From NCBI RefSeq assembly GCF_008253865.1, contig NZ_CP042331.1, positions 5,235,501 through 5,299,500 of the forward strand: a stretch of DNA of 64,000 nt, given 5' to 3'. Of the stretch, positions 27,901 to 36,252 are shown piece after piece. Under the pieces are notes generated by a model. It saw only the letters and a list, made by a program, of their open reading frames with translations, made no database searches and had not been told where the DNA came from. The stretch is from Bosea sp. F3-2 (lineage in GTDB: Bacteria; Pseudomonadota; Alphaproteobacteria; Rhizobiales; Beijerinckiaceae). The position numbers were made by a program, and so were the translations under genes. Positions within the stretch are counted from its first letter, which is position 1. Each line of letters starts with the position of its first letter.

Positions 27901-28887
27901 ATGATGATGACGACGACCGCGCCCGGATTGCCCGACATGAAGTTGTCGGTTCGGCAGACTTTCGGGATCGATACGGACCTCGAAGTGCCGGCCTATTCGG
28001 CGGCCGATCCGCATGTGCCCGATTTCGACCCGGATTACCGTTTCGACCGCGACACCACCATCGCGATCCTCGCCGGCTTCGCGCATAACCGACGCGTCAT
28101 GATCTCGGGCTATCACGGCACCGGCAAGTCGACCCATATCGAGCAGGTCGCGGCCCGCCTCAACTGGCCTTGCGTGCGCGTCAACCTCGACAGCCACGTC
28201 TCCCGCCTCGATCTCGTCGGCAAGGACGCGATCGTGCTCAAGGAAGGCAAGCAGGTCACCGAGTTCCAGGACGGCATCCTGCCCTGGGCCCTGCAGAACA
28301 ACATCGCGCTCGTCTTCGACGAATACGACGCCGGCCGCCCGGACGTGATGTTCGTGATCCAGCGCGTGCTGGAGCAGTCGGGCAAGCTGACGCTGCTGGA
28401 CCAGAAGCGCGTCATCCGCCCGCACGCCGCCTTCCGGCTGTTCGCCACCGCCAACACGGTCGGCCTCGGCGATACCTCGGGCCTCTATCACGGCACGCAG
28501 CAGATCAACCAGGGCCAGATGGACCGCTGGTCGATCGTTACCACGCTGAACTACCTGCCTCACGACAACGAGGTCGCGATCGTGCTGGCGAAGTCGAAGC
28601 ACTACCAGAAGAGCCCGGAAGGCAAGGACATCGTCAACAAGATGGTCCGCGTCGCCGATCTCACCCGCAACGCCTTCATGAACGGCGATCTCTCGACCGT
28701 GATGAGCCCGCGTACGGTCATCACCTGGGCCGAGAACGCGGCGATCTTCGGCGATATCGGCTTCGCCTTCCGCGTCACCTTCCTGAACAAGTGCGACGAG
28801 ATGGAGCGCACGCTGGTGGCCGAGTTCTTCCAGCGCTCCTTCGGCAAGGAACTGCCGGAGAGCGCTGCGAATGTGGTGCTGAGCTAA
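27901..28887 (+). CDS. cobS: Aerobic cobaltochelatase subunit CobS
   Basis: A 328-residue AAA+ ATPase. Walker A GYHGTGKST lies at residues 70-78, Walker B ALVFDEYDAG near 136-145, and LFATANTVGLGDTSGLYHGT carries sensor 1. CobS and CobT form the ATP-driven chaperone of the CobNST complex, which inserts Co2+ into hydrogenobyrinic a,c-diamide in the aerobic B12 pathway. Length and motifs match the family closely. cobT follows 790 bases later with two small genes between. cobN is not in the window. Confidence 0.95.
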   Translation: MMMTTTAPGLPDMKLSVRQTFGIDTDLEVPAYSAADPHVPDFDPDYRFDRDTTIAILAGFAHNRRVMISGYHGTGKSTHIEQVAARLNWPCVRVNLDSHVSRLDLVGKDAIVLKEGKQVTEFQDGILPWALQNNIALVFDEYDAGRPDVMFVIQRVLEQSGKLTLLDQKRVIRPHAAFRLFATANTVGLGDTSGLYHGTQQINQGQMDRWSIVTTLNYLPHDNEVAIVLAKSKHYQKSPEGKDIVNKMVRVADLTRNAFMNGDLSTVMSPRTVITWAENAAIFGDIGFAFRVTFLNKCDEMERTLVAEFFQRSFGKELPESAANVVLS

Positions 28888-28902
28888 CGGAGGAAGCGAG
28901 CC

Positions 28903-29253
28903 ATGGCGCAGTATCAGGGCAGCTGCCATTGCGGACGGGTTGCCTATGAGGTCGAGGCTGACCTCGGGCGGACGATCACCTGCAACTGCTCCTATTGCCA
29001 GCGCCGCGGCTCGATTCTCGCCTTCTCGCCGGCCAGCGTCTTCACCCTCACCAAGGGCGAGGATGCGCTGACCGAGTACCGCTTCAACACGCAGAAGATC
29101 CAGCATCTGTTCTGCGAGACCTGCGGCATCGAGTCTTTCGCCAAGGCGAACGGACCCGATGGCACGCCGATGGTCGCGGTCAATGTGCGCTGCCTTGCCG
29201 GCGTCGAGCCGGGCGATCTATCGCCGACGCAATATGACGGGCGGTCGCGCTAG
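28903..29253 (+). CDS. GFA/CENP-V family zinc protein
   Basis: A 116-residue protein with the GFA fold: GSCHCGRVAYEVEADLG provides the first Cys-x-Cys, TCNCSYCQRRG the second zinc group, and LFCETCGIESF the third. The family was named for glutathione-dependent formaldehyde-activating enzymes, but most members, including this one, have no proven substrate. A strong ribosome-binding site (GGAGGAAGC) precedes the ATG. It sits between cobS and cobT on the same strand. Confidence 0.88.
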   Translation: MAQYQGSCHCGRVAYEVEADLGRTITCNCSYCQRRGSILAFSPASVFTLTKGEDALTEYRFNTQKIQHLFCETCGIESFAKANGPDGTPMVAVNVRCLAGVEPGDLSPTQYDGRSR

Positions 29254-29261
29254 GAGGGGTT

Positions 29262-29678
29262 GTGGTCGCGATCACGGTCGAGCCCGAGCAGGACGAGACG
29301 CGCGCCGCTGTGCTGCGGGGCCTGAGCGCCCATAACCAAGTGAGGGTCGGTCCCCGCAACGGCAAGCCGCTGACGGTCAGCCTGCGCGACGGGAACGGCA
29401 CGATCCTCGGCGGCCTGGTCGGCGAGTTGAAGTGGGAATGGCTCCATGTCGATCTGTTCTGGATCGACGAGAGCCAGCGCGGCACTGGCCGGGGCGCGGC
29501 CATGCTGGCGCAGGCGGAGCAGGAGGCGAGGGATTATGGCGCGCGCGGCGTCTATCTTTCGACGATGAGCATCCAGGCGCCGGGCTTCTATCCCAAGCTC
29601 GGCTATCGCGAGTGCGGCCGGATGGAGGACTATCCGGTGGCAGGTCAAACGCTGCATCACTTCACGAAGGCGCTATGA
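29262..29678 (+). CDS. GNAT family N-acetyltransferase
   Basis: A 138-residue single-domain acetyltransferase. VDLFWIDESQRGTGRGAAMLAQAEQ contains the acetyl-CoA pyrophosphate-binding motif A (QRGTGRG), and APGFYPKLGYRECGRM is the motif B region. The start is GTG at 29262 with GGAGGGG just upstream. Its stop overlaps the cobT start (ATGA), so it is translated in tandem with cobT. The acceptor is not predictable. Confidence 0.85.
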   Translation: MVAITVEPEQDETRAAVLRGLSAHNQVRVGPRNGKPLTVSLRDGNGTILGGLVGELKWEWLHVDLFWIDESQRGTGRGAAMLAQAEQEARDYGARGVYLSTMSIQAPGFYPKLGYRECGRMEDYPVAGQTLHHFTKAL

Positions 29679-31567
29679 GCATCTCGAACCGCAAGCCCGG
29701 AACGCCGAAGGAAGCCCCGGCCGAGCCGCTGAAGCGTGCCATCTCCGGCGCGATGAAGGCGATCGCGCGCAGGCCGGAGATGGAAATCGTCTTTGCGGCG
29801 GACAAGCCGTCGCTGGTCGGCGAACGGGCGCGCCTGCCCGAGCCGCCGCGCAAGCTCAGCGCCGGCGATGTCGCGATCCTGCGCGGTCATGCCGATTCGA
29901 TGGCGCTGCGCCTTGCCTGCCATGACGCCGCGATCCATCGCCGCGCCGCGCCGGAAGGCGATGCGGCCCGCGCCGTCTTCGACGCCATCGAGCAGGCGCG
30001 CGTCGAATCGATCGGTGCGCGGCGGATGTCCGGCATGGCCGGCAATATCACCGCGATGCTGGAGGACCGCTACCATCGCGGCGGGCGCTACGAGGAGATC
30101 ACCGACCGGGCCGACGCGCCGCTCGAGGACGCTCTGGCGCTGCTGGTGCGCGAGCGGCTGACCGGCCTGAAGCCGCCGAAGGCGGCCGAGAAGATCGTCG
30201 AGCTCTGGCGCGATCAGATCGAGGACAAGGCGGGCACCGATCTCGACCGGCTGGCGAAGTCGATCGAGGACCAGCGCGCCTTCGCCCGCACGGTGCGCGA
30301 CATGCTGGCCGCGCTCGACATGGCCGACCAGACGGCGCAGGGCGACGAGTCTGAGGAGGACGAGGACAACCAGGACCAGTCCTCTGAGGATCAGCAGCAG
30401 CAGGAAGGCGAGTCCGAGCAGGAGAGCGGCGCCGATCGCTCCGAGGTCGAGGTCAGCGAGGACGCGACCGAGGAACTGCAGGAGGGCGCCTCCGAGGCGA
30501 CCGACGCGCCGGCCGGCGACTGGGACGAGGAGGATGACAGCTCCGAATCCGAGGAAGCCGGCGAGGCGCCGCGTCCGCGCGAGAGCCGCGGCAGCGAGCG
30601 CCCGCAGACCGACTACAAGGCCTACACGACCAAATTCGACGAGATCGTCACTGCCGAGGAGCTTTGCGACGCCGAGGAGCTGACGCGCCTGCGCGCCTAT
30701 CTCGACAAGCAGCTCGCGCATCTGCAGGGCGTCGTCGCGCGTCTCGCCAACCGCCTGCAGCGGCGGCTGATGGCGCAGCAGAACCGCTCCTGGCAGTTCG
30801 ATCTGGAGGAAGGCGCGCTCGACCCGGCCCGCCTGCCGCGCATCATCATCGACCCGTTCCAGCCGCTCTCCTTCCGGCAGGAATCGGATGTCAATTTCCG
30901 CGATACGGTGGTGACGCTGCTGATCGATAATTCCGGCTCGATGCGCGGCCGGCCGATCACGGTTGCGGCCACCTGCGCCGACATTCTCGCCCGCACGCTG
31001 GAGCGCTGCGGCGTCAAGGTCGAGCTGCTCGGCTTCACGACGCGGGCCTGGAAGGGCGGGCTGTCGCGCGAGGCGTGGCTGCAATCGGGTAAGCCAGCCA
31101 ATCCCGGCCGCCTCAACGACCTCAGACACATCATCTACAAGGCGGCCGATGCGCCCTGGCGGCGCGCACGCAAGAATCTCGGCCTGATGATGCGCGAGGG
31201 GCTGCTGAAGGAGAACATCGACGGCGAGGCGCTGGACTGGGCGCATAAGCGCCTGCTTGGCCGGCCCGAGCAGCGCAAGATCCTGATGGTGATCTCGGAC
31301 GGCGCGCCGGTCGACGATTCGACGCTCTCGGTCAATGCCGGCAACTATCTCGAACGGCATCTGCGCCACATCATCGCCGAGATCGAGAGCCGCTCGCCGG
31401 TCGAGCTCATTGCGATCGGCATCGGCCACGACGTCACGCGCTACTATCGCCGCGCCGTCACCATCGTCGATGCCGAGGAGCTGGGCGGGGTGATGACCGA
31501 AAAGCTCGCCGAGTTGTTCGAAGAGGACGGCCCGGCCGCCGCTCCCGCGTCGCGCCGCCTGCACTAA
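29675..31567 (+). CDS. cobT: Aerobic cobaltochelatase subunit CobT
   Basis: A 630-residue protein partnering CobS. Residues about 220-290 form a highly acidic Glu/Asp/Ser/Gln-rich linker typical of CobT. The C-terminal von Willebrand A domain has a complete MIDAS motif DNSGS at residues 418-422 and ISDGAPVDDSTL further on. The start is the ATG at 29675 overlapping the upstream GNAT stop, giving MSISNRKPGTPKE, a normal CobT start; the longer open frame upstream is not coding. Function: metal-dependent bridge between the AAA+ ring and CobN during cobalt insertion. Confidence 0.95.
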   Translation: MSISNRKPGTPKEAPAEPLKRAISGAMKAIARRPEMEIVFAADKPSLVGERARLPEPPRKLSAGDVAILRGHADSMALRLACHDAAIHRRAAPEGDAARAVFDAIEQARVESIGARRMSGMAGNITAMLEDRYHRGGRYEEITDRADAPLEDALALLVRERLTGLKPPKAAEKIVELWRDQIEDKAGTDLDRLAKSIEDQRAFARTVRDMLAALDMADQTAQGDESEEDEDNQDQSSEDQQQQEGESEQESGADRSEVEVSEDATEELQEGASEATDAPAGDWDEEDDSSESEEAGEAPRPRESRGSERPQTDYKAYTTKFDEIVTAEELCDAEELTRLRAYLDKQLAHLQGVVARLANRLQRRLMAQQNRSWQFDLEEGALDPARLPRIIIDPFQPLSFRQESDVNFRDTVVTLLIDNSGSMRGRPITVAATCADILARTLERCGVKVELLGFTTRAWKGGLSREAWLQSGKPANPGRLNDLRHIIYKAADAPWRRARKNLGLMMREGLLKENIDGEALDWAHKRLLGRPEQRKILMVISDGAPVDDSTLSVNAGNYLERHLRHIIAEIESRSPVELIAIGIGHDVTRYYRRAVTIVDAEELGGVMTEKLAELFEEDGPAAAPASRRLH

Positions 31568-31593
31568 CCAAGCTCAGTCCTTGCAGATGCAGG

Positions 31594-31753
31594 CGCGGGG
31601 AACCCCTCTCCCGTGCGGGAGAGGGGCAGGGCTGAGGGGCGGACAGCAAACCCAGTTCGCGGAGGTCCCTCGCCTGCATCGCGAGCCCTGTTCTTCGAGC
31701 GGCCTTCACCTCACCCCTGCCCCTCTCCTTATAGGAGAGGGGTTCCCCCGCGC
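31594..31753. repeat. Palindromic intergenic repeat with two inner hairpins
   Basis: Left half contains the hairpin CCCCTCTCCC-gtgc-GGGAGAGGGG and right half the hairpin CCCCTCTCC-ttata-GGAGAGGGG. The outer ends are inverted copies of each other (31594-31612 with 31734-31753). It lies between cobT and a TAT-exported esterase-like gene. The unit is typical of dispersed palindromic repeats in Hyphomicrobiales and may also slow transcription downstream of cobT. Confidence 0.7.
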
Positions 31754-31776
31754 TCTTCGACGACAGGTTTCGGCTC

Positions 31777-32772
31777 ATGCGTCTCACCCGCCGCACAGCG
31801 CTCGCAGGCCTGGGCGCCCTCGCGCTGCCGGGGGCGGCGCAGGCCGTCGAGCAGACCCGCTTTCCAGTTTCTGTCTCGGCACGGCCCTTCACGGCCTTCG
31901 AGCCGCGCAACCCGGATCGGCGTCGGTTCGGCGCCTTGCAGTTCCGTGGCGGGCTCGTCCTGAATTCCGGTCATCCGCGCTTCGGCGGGTTCTCGGGCCT
32001 GGCGCGGCCGAACGAGGGGCGCGATCTCGTCGCGGTGACCGATCGTGGCTACTGGCTGACGGCAAGAGTGAGGTCGCAGGGCGGTAGACCCGTCGGGCTC
32101 GATGGTGTCGAGATGGCCGCCATCCTCGGCGCTTCCGGACGGCCGCTCGCGCGTTCGGGGCTCTTTGATACCGAGAGCCTCTGCATCGCCGATGGGATGG
32201 CTTATGTCGGCATCGAGCGCCGCCACGAGATCGTGCGTTTCGACTGGGCGAGCGCGGGCGTCGAGGCGCGGGCGCGATCGGTGCCGGTGCCGCCCGAAAT
32301 CAAGCGACTGCCGCGCAATCGCGGGCTGGAGGCACTGGGCATCGTGCCGGCAGGGCCGCTCAAGGGCGCGCTCGTCGCAATTGCCGAGCGGTCGGGCAAA
32401 GAGGATGAGCCGACGCTTGGCGCGATTCTCGGCGGTCCCCAGCCGGGGCTGTTCAAGGTCGCACGGCACGATGGCTACGACATCACCGATCTCGCCTTCC
32501 TGCCCTCCGGCGACATGCTGCTGCTGGAACGTTGGTACCAGCAGCTACGTGGCGTCGGCATGAGCATGAGGCGAATCGCCGGGCGTGACATCCGGCCGGG
32601 CGCGCTCGTGGACGGGCCACGCCTGATCGAGGCCGATCTCGGCTATGAGATCGATAATATGGAGGGGTTGTCGATCCATCTGGAGAACGGGCGCACCGTG
32701 CTGACCCTGATCTCGGACGACAATTTCTCCTTCCTGCAGCGGACCGTGCTGCTGGAATTCGAGCTGGTCTGA
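31777..32772 (+). CDS. Exported esterase-like/phytase-like beta-propeller protein
   Basis: A 331-residue protein with a twin-arginine signal (LTRRTALAGLGALALPGAAQA). The mature part has the esterase-like-of-phytase family (PF13449-type) signatures: FGGFSGLARPNEGRDLVAVTDRGYW near the start, LFDTESLCIADGMAYVGIERRHEI in the middle, and GYEIDNMEGLSIHLENG near the end. Calcium-binding phytase-like propellers carry such Asp/Glu patterns. Enzymatic activity has rarely been shown for this family. Located between cobT and rpmB. Confidence 0.82.
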   Translation: MRLTRRTALAGLGALALPGAAQAVEQTRFPVSVSARPFTAFEPRNPDRRRFGALQFRGGLVLNSGHPRFGGFSGLARPNEGRDLVAVTDRGYWLTARVRSQGGRPVGLDGVEMAAILGASGRPLARSGLFDTESLCIADGMAYVGIERRHEIVRFDWASAGVEARARSVPVPPEIKRLPRNRGLEALGIVPAGPLKGALVAIAERSGKEDEPTLGAILGGPQPGLFKVARHDGYDITDLAFLPSGDMLLLERWYQQLRGVGMSMRRIAGRDIRPGALVDGPRLIEADLGYEIDNMEGLSIHLENGRTVLTLISDDNFSFLQRTVLLEFELV

Positions 32773-32782
32773 CGGGACTGGC

Positions 32783-32860
32783 TCGTCATACTCGGGCTCG
32801 ACCCGAGCATCTCCTGAGAGAGATTCTCGGGTCTGCGCTTCGCTCCGCCCGAGAATGACG
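32783..32860. repeat. CTCGGG-type palindromic repeat
   Basis: Begins CGTCATACTCGGGCTCGACC and ends with the near-inverted CCGAGAATGACG. A second copy with the same arms and inner GAGATTCTCGGGTC block is at 38102-38201. It is intergenic between convergent genes. Confidence 0.65.
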
Positions 32861-32877
32861 CCAGGCAAGTCCAAACG

Positions 32878-32902
32878 AAAAAAGCGGCCTTGCGGCCGCT
32901 TC
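32878..32902 (-). terminator. Rho-independent terminator of rpmB
   Basis: Read on the minus strand: a perfect 8-bp stem AAGCGGCC-gcaa-GGCCGCTT followed by a run of T, 25 bases after the rpmB stop codon. Confidence 0.88.
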
Positions 32903-32927
32903 GTTCAGACTCGAGAGGTCGAACCGC

Positions 32928-33215
32928 TCAGTTGGCGGCGAGCTTCTTCTCGAGGTCGCGCTTCAGAGCGAGGGCGCCGACCGAGAGGTCGCCGGCCGAG
33001 GCCTTGATCAGGAAGGCGTCGAGGCCGCCGCGATGCTCGACCGAACGCAGGGCGTTGGCCGAAACGCGCAGGCGCACCGAACGGCCGAGCGCGTCCGACT
33101 GCAGCGTGACGTTCACGAGGTTCGGGCGGAAGACGGTCTTCGTCTTGCGGTTCGAGTGGCTGACGAGGTGGCCGGTCTGGGTGGCTTTCCCGGTCAGTTC
33201 GCAACGGCGGGCCAT
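32928..33215 (-). CDS. rpmB: 50S ribosomal protein bL28
   Basis: A 95-residue ribosomal protein. MARRCELTGKATQTGHLVSH at the N-terminus and SNRKTKTVFRPNLVNV are diagnostic of bL28. The C-terminal part (LRSVEHRGGLDAFLIKA) is the alphaproteobacterial form. The start is the ATG at 33215; upstream open frame is not coding. It is monocistronic: a strong terminator lies downstream, and another terminator-shaped hairpin lies in its leader at 33250-33276. Confidence 0.97.
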   Translation of the reverse strand: MARRCELTGKATQTGHLVSHSNRKTKTVFRPNLVNVTLQSDALGRSVRLRVSANALRSVEHRGGLDAFLIKASAGDLSVGALALKRDLEKKLAAN

Positions 33216-33249
33216 GGCAATCGTTCCTTGCATCCCCGGCTCGCTCAAA

Positions 33250-33276
33250 CAAAAAAACCGACACGTGACGTGCCGG
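33250..33276 (-). terminator. Terminator-shaped hairpin in the rpmB leader
   Basis: On the minus strand, a 9-bp stem CCGGCACGT/ACGTGTCGG with one mismatch-type pair and a single-base loop (33258-33276) is followed directly by seven T (33251-33257). It lies 35 bases upstream of the rpmB start codon and points toward rpmB. No minus-strand gene is visible upstream for it to terminate, since the next gene is divergent. It therefore looks like a leader attenuator. Confidence 0.6.
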
Positions 33277-33502
33277 CGAGCACCGGAAGTCAAATTGAAG
33301 TCGCGGTTCCATAGCCAAGGTGGCCGGCCACGTCAAGGAAAACTCCCACAACCTGTTCACATCGCCTTCAGCGTTAACGAGGTGTAAAGATCGGCATCGG
33401 ATGCTTCGTTCGGCCGTCGCTTCACCGCGATGGAACCCGGTCACGATTCGGACCGATTCAGAGTGCATGTCGCGCAGGATCGCGCCGTTCCGGAGGCAAT
33501 GG

Positions 33503-34315
33503 ATGAAATCCGCCGTCGCATCGTCCCTCGCAGCGCTGGTTCTCGCAGCCTGTCTGGCCGAGGTTGCCGAGGCGGCTTCGCTCGACGCGCGCTACGACGT
33601 CTCCCTTCTCGGCATCACGCTGGGCACCGCGAGCCTCTCCGGCGGCATCGACGGATCGAGCTACAAGCTCGATATGGCCGCCAAGCTGACGGGAATCGTC
33701 GGCGGCGTGACCGGGGGGCGCGGCTCGGGCGCGGCGACCGGGGCGCTGGTGGGCGGCAAGCTCGCGCCCAAGACCTTCGCCGTCAGCTCCGCCAATTCCA
33801 GCGAGAACCGGACCGTGCGCATGGCGCTGACAGACAACAGCGTCGCCGGCATCGATATCGAGCCGCCGATCGACGACAAGCCCGATCGTGTGCCGGTCAC
33901 CGAGAGCCACAAGCGCAATATCGTCGATCCGCTGAGCGCCTTCATCATGCCGGTCAACGGCAAGGGCAAGGATGGCGCCTGCAACCGCACGCTGCCGATC
34001 TTCGACGGCGCGGCGCGCTACGACATCAAGCTCAGCAGCGCCGGAACCCGCAACGTCAAGCTCGAGGGCTATAGCGGCCCGGTTTCGATCTGCCAGGCGC
34101 GCTATGTGCCGATCGCGGGCCACCGTGCCTTGCGGCCGAGCACCAAGTTCATGATTGAAAACCGGGACATCACCACCTGGCTCGCGCCGGTCGCCGGCAC
34201 CGATGTGATGGTGCCGGTGCGCATCTCGGTGAAGACGATGATCGGCACGGCGGTGATCGAGGCCTCGAGCTTCAAGGTCGATCCTGGCGTGACTGCAACC
34301 GCGGCGCGGAACTGA
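33503..34315 (+). CDS. Exported DUF3108 domain protein
   Basis: A 270-residue protein. The start ATG at 33503 has GGAGG six bases upstream and begins a signal peptide (MKSAVASSLAALVLAACLAE, then Ala-x-Ala). An in-frame ATG at 33467 would add 12 basic residues. The mature part fits DUF3108: LDARYDVSLLGITLGTASLS near the start and MIENRDITTWLAPVAGTDVM near the end, a lipocalin-like periplasmic fold of unknown role. Two Cys (CNRTLP, SICQA) could pair in the periplasm. It is divergent from rpmB, as in many related genomes. Confidence 0.85.
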   Translation: MKSAVASSLAALVLAACLAEVAEAASLDARYDVSLLGITLGTASLSGGIDGSSYKLDMAAKLTGIVGGVTGGRGSGAATGALVGGKLAPKTFAVSSANSSENRTVRMALTDNSVAGIDIEPPIDDKPDRVPVTESHKRNIVDPLSAFIMPVNGKGKDGACNRTLPIFDGAARYDIKLSSAGTRNVKLEGYSGPVSICQARYVPIAGHRALRPSTKFMIENRDITTWLAPVAGTDVMVPVRISVKTMIGTAVIEASSFKVDPGVTATAARN

Positions 34316-34340
34316 GAGACACGGCGCGCTCGCAAGAGAC

Positions 34341-34441
34341 GCCGTCATTCCGGACAAGCCGCGTCGGCGGCGCCGATCCGGAATCCATCGAAGGATGTCG
34401 GCGCTCCAGGATGGATCCCGGGTCAAGCCCGGGATGACGGC
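34341..34441. repeat. CCGGGATGACGG-type palindromic repeat
   Basis: Starts GCCGTCATTCCGGACAAGCC and ends TCAAGCCCGGGATGACGGC; the outer arms are inverted. Its right end overlaps the 3' end of the NIPSNAP gene on the other strand (stop codon 34423-34425), so the repeat supplies the last residues and stop codon of that gene. Confidence 0.7.
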
Positions 34442-34779
34442 GGGTTTCCGGGCACGCGGCGGATGCCCTGGTCGTCCTCGAAAACCGGCCGGAAGAACGA
34501 GCGCTCATAGCTGATGATGAAGCGGTCCTTCTCGTTCATCGCAATCGCAGCCTGACATTCCGGGTCCGTGGCTGCGCGCGTGCGATAATCCTCGTAGGCC
34601 GCGAACGACGGAGAGCTGAACATCGCCAGCGCAACGTTCGAGGAGCCTTCCGATGGCATGAAATAGCCGTGATGCTTGCCGCCGAACTTTTCGACGAGCC
34701 GGATCCAGAGCTTGCCGTAAGCCTCGAAGGCGGGGAGCTGATAGGGGTCGACGATGTAGCGCAGGTAGCAGGTTATCAT
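34423..34779 (-). CDS. NIPSNAP family protein
   Basis: A 118-residue dimeric-alpha/beta-barrel-type protein beginning MITCYLRYIVDPYQLPAFEAY, with KFGGKHHGYFMPSEGSSNVAL and SYERSFFRPVF, the NIPSNAP pattern. The ATG at 34779 lies 3 bases beyond the aminotransferase stop; a TTG at 34785 overlapping that stop is the alternative start. It is co-oriented and probably co-transcribed with the aminotransferase. The C-terminal tail (PGNPPSSRA) is encoded by a palindromic repeat and is probably not ancestral. Biochemical role unknown. Confidence 0.82.
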   Translation of the reverse strand: MITCYLRYIVDPYQLPAFEAYGKLWIRLVEKFGGKHHGYFMPSEGSSNVALAMFSSPSFAAYEDYRTRAATDPECQAAIAMNEKDRFIISYERSFFRPVFEDDQGIRRVPGNPPSSRA

Positions 34780-34781
34780 GC

Positions 34782-35966
34782 TCAAGCCGCCTGCTGGCTC
34801 TTGAGGAAACTGCCCATCCGCTCCAGCGCGCGCTCGATGTTCTCCAGCGAGTTCGCGTAGGAGAGGCGGATATAGCCCTCGCCATGGACGCCGAAATCGG
34901 GCCCGCCGATGGTGGCGACGCCGGCCTCCTCCAGCAAGGCGGAGGCGAGCTTCTTCGCTTTCCAGCCAGTGCGCGAGACATTCGGGAAGGCGTAGAAGGC
35001 GCCCTTCGGCACGGCGCAGGAGACGTTCGGCAAGCTGTTCAGCCCGGCGACGACCGCCTTACGGCGCCGATCGAACTCGGCGACCATGGCGTGGACCGCG
35101 TCCTGTGGACCGGTCAGCGCCGCAAGCCCCGCCCATTGCGCCGGGGCGTTGACGCAGGAATGCGAGTTCACCGCGAGCTTGCGGGCATTGTCGTAGAGCG
35201 GCTTCGGCCAGACCGAGTAGCCCAGCCGCCAGCCGGTCATCGCATAGGTCTTGGACCAGCCGTTGAGCAGGATGAGCCGGTCACGGATCTCAGGATAGCT
35301 GAGAAGGCAGACGTGCTTCTCGCCGTCATAGACCATCTGGTCGTAGATCTCGTCCGACATCACCGCGACGTCCGGGAAATTGGCCAGGCCGGCGACGAGC
35401 TTGTCGATCTCTGCCTTGGGGGTGACGCCGCCGGTCGGGTTGGCGGGCGAGTTGATGATCAGCAGCCGCGTCTTCGGCGTGATCAGCGACAGCGTTTCCT
35501 CGGCGGAGAAGGCAAAGCCGTTCTCCTCGCGGATCGGCACCGGGATGGGCGTCGCGCCGGTATACTCGATCATCGAGCGGTAGATCGGGAAGCCGGGGTC
35601 CGGATAGAGGATCTCGGCGCCGGGCTCACCGAACATCAGGATCGCCATGAACATGGTGACCTTGCCGCCAGGTACGATCATCACGCTCTCGGGCGAGACC
35701 TCGACGGCGAAGCGCTTGTGCAGGTCGGCGGCGACGGCTTCGCGCAGCGGCAGGATGCCGTTGGCTGGGGTGTAGCCGTGATGGCCGTCGCGCAGCGCCT
35801 TCACCGCCGCCTCGACGATGTGTTCGGGCGTGGCGAAATCCGGCTGGCCGATGCCGAGATTGATGATGTCCTTGCCCTGGCGCTGCAATTCGGTCGCGCG
35901 CGCCAGCACCGCGAAGGCATTCTCCTCGCCGATGCGGGCGAAGGATGGGACGACGTGAAGGGGCAT
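34782..35966 (-). CDS. Class I/II pyridoxal-phosphate aminotransferase
   Basis: A 394-residue fold-type I enzyme. INLGIGQPDFATPEHI and GHHGYTPANGILPLREAVA form the N-terminal substrate region, INSPANPTGG the conserved Asn, VMSDEIYDQMVYDG the Asp/Tyr pair, and LNGWSKTYAMTGWRLGY holds the PLP-binding Lys. The start at the ATG at 35966 (MPLHVVPSFARIGEENAF) is preferred; upstream frame is Arg/Cys-rich and not conserved-looking. Substrate is not clear from motifs; aspartate/aromatic or alanine-type aminotransferases share them. It is divergent from the IlvD/Edd gene, with operator-like palindromes between. Confidence 0.9.
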   Translation of the reverse strand: MPLHVVPSFARIGEENAFAVLARATELQRQGKDIINLGIGQPDFATPEHIVEAAVKALRDGHHGYTPANGILPLREAVAADLHKRFAVEVSPESVMIVPGGKVTMFMAILMFGEPGAEILYPDPGFPIYRSMIEYTGATPIPVPIREENGFAFSAEETLSLITPKTRLLIINSPANPTGGVTPKAEIDKLVAGLANFPDVAVMSDEIYDQMVYDGEKHVCLLSYPEIRDRLILLNGWSKTYAMTGWRLGYSVWPKPLYDNARKLAVNSHSCVNAPAQWAGLAALTGPQDAVHAMVAEFDRRRKAVVAGLNSLPNVSCAVPKGAFYAFPNVSRTGWKAKKLASALLEEAGVATIGGPDFGVHGEGYIRLSYANSLENIERALERMGSFLKSQQAA

Positions 35967-36100
35967 GGCGCGTTTCCTCGGCGGCGCTTTTCGGATGGGC
36001 AGATTGGCCGGTTCTGTCAGGGCTGGCCTTCTGACCCACCTTTTCTTGGCGCCAAACGGGCAGGGCTGGCAAGCGTGCGCCGCGCATCGCGCGCTGTTGC

Positions 36101-36199
36101 ATGCTGCATACAGCATGAATAAATAGTATGACTATCAGTCAGAATGGGCCTTGCCGAGCCTTTGGCGATGGGCATGATGGCTTGTCTCAAATCGTTTGA
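36101..36199. promoter_or_regulatory. Operator-like palindromes in a divergent promoter region
   Basis: Two inverted repeats lie in the 286-bp gap between the divergent aminotransferase and IlvD/Edd genes: ATGCTG-N4-CAGCAT at 36101-36116 and TCAAA-TCG-TTTGA at 36187-36199. The second shares the core AAACGATTT (reverse strand) with a site just before the PEP-mutase-family gene at 38328. This suggests a common regulator, which is not encoded in the window. Confidence 0.4.
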
Positions 36200-36252
36200 A
36201 TGAGAGATCGGCAAACGGCCGTCAGCGCCGTGCCGCGCGAGAGGAAACGAGG

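Noticed and set aside
29657..31564. 635-codon minus-strand frame opposite cobT
   Set aside because: Shadow of the acidic cobT region; cobT is unmistakable by its VWA MIDAS and acidic linker.
31594..31753. CRISPR-like repeat between cobT and the esterase-like gene
   Set aside because: The repeats are inverted hairpin arms, not regularly spaced direct repeats with spacers, and no cas gene is present.
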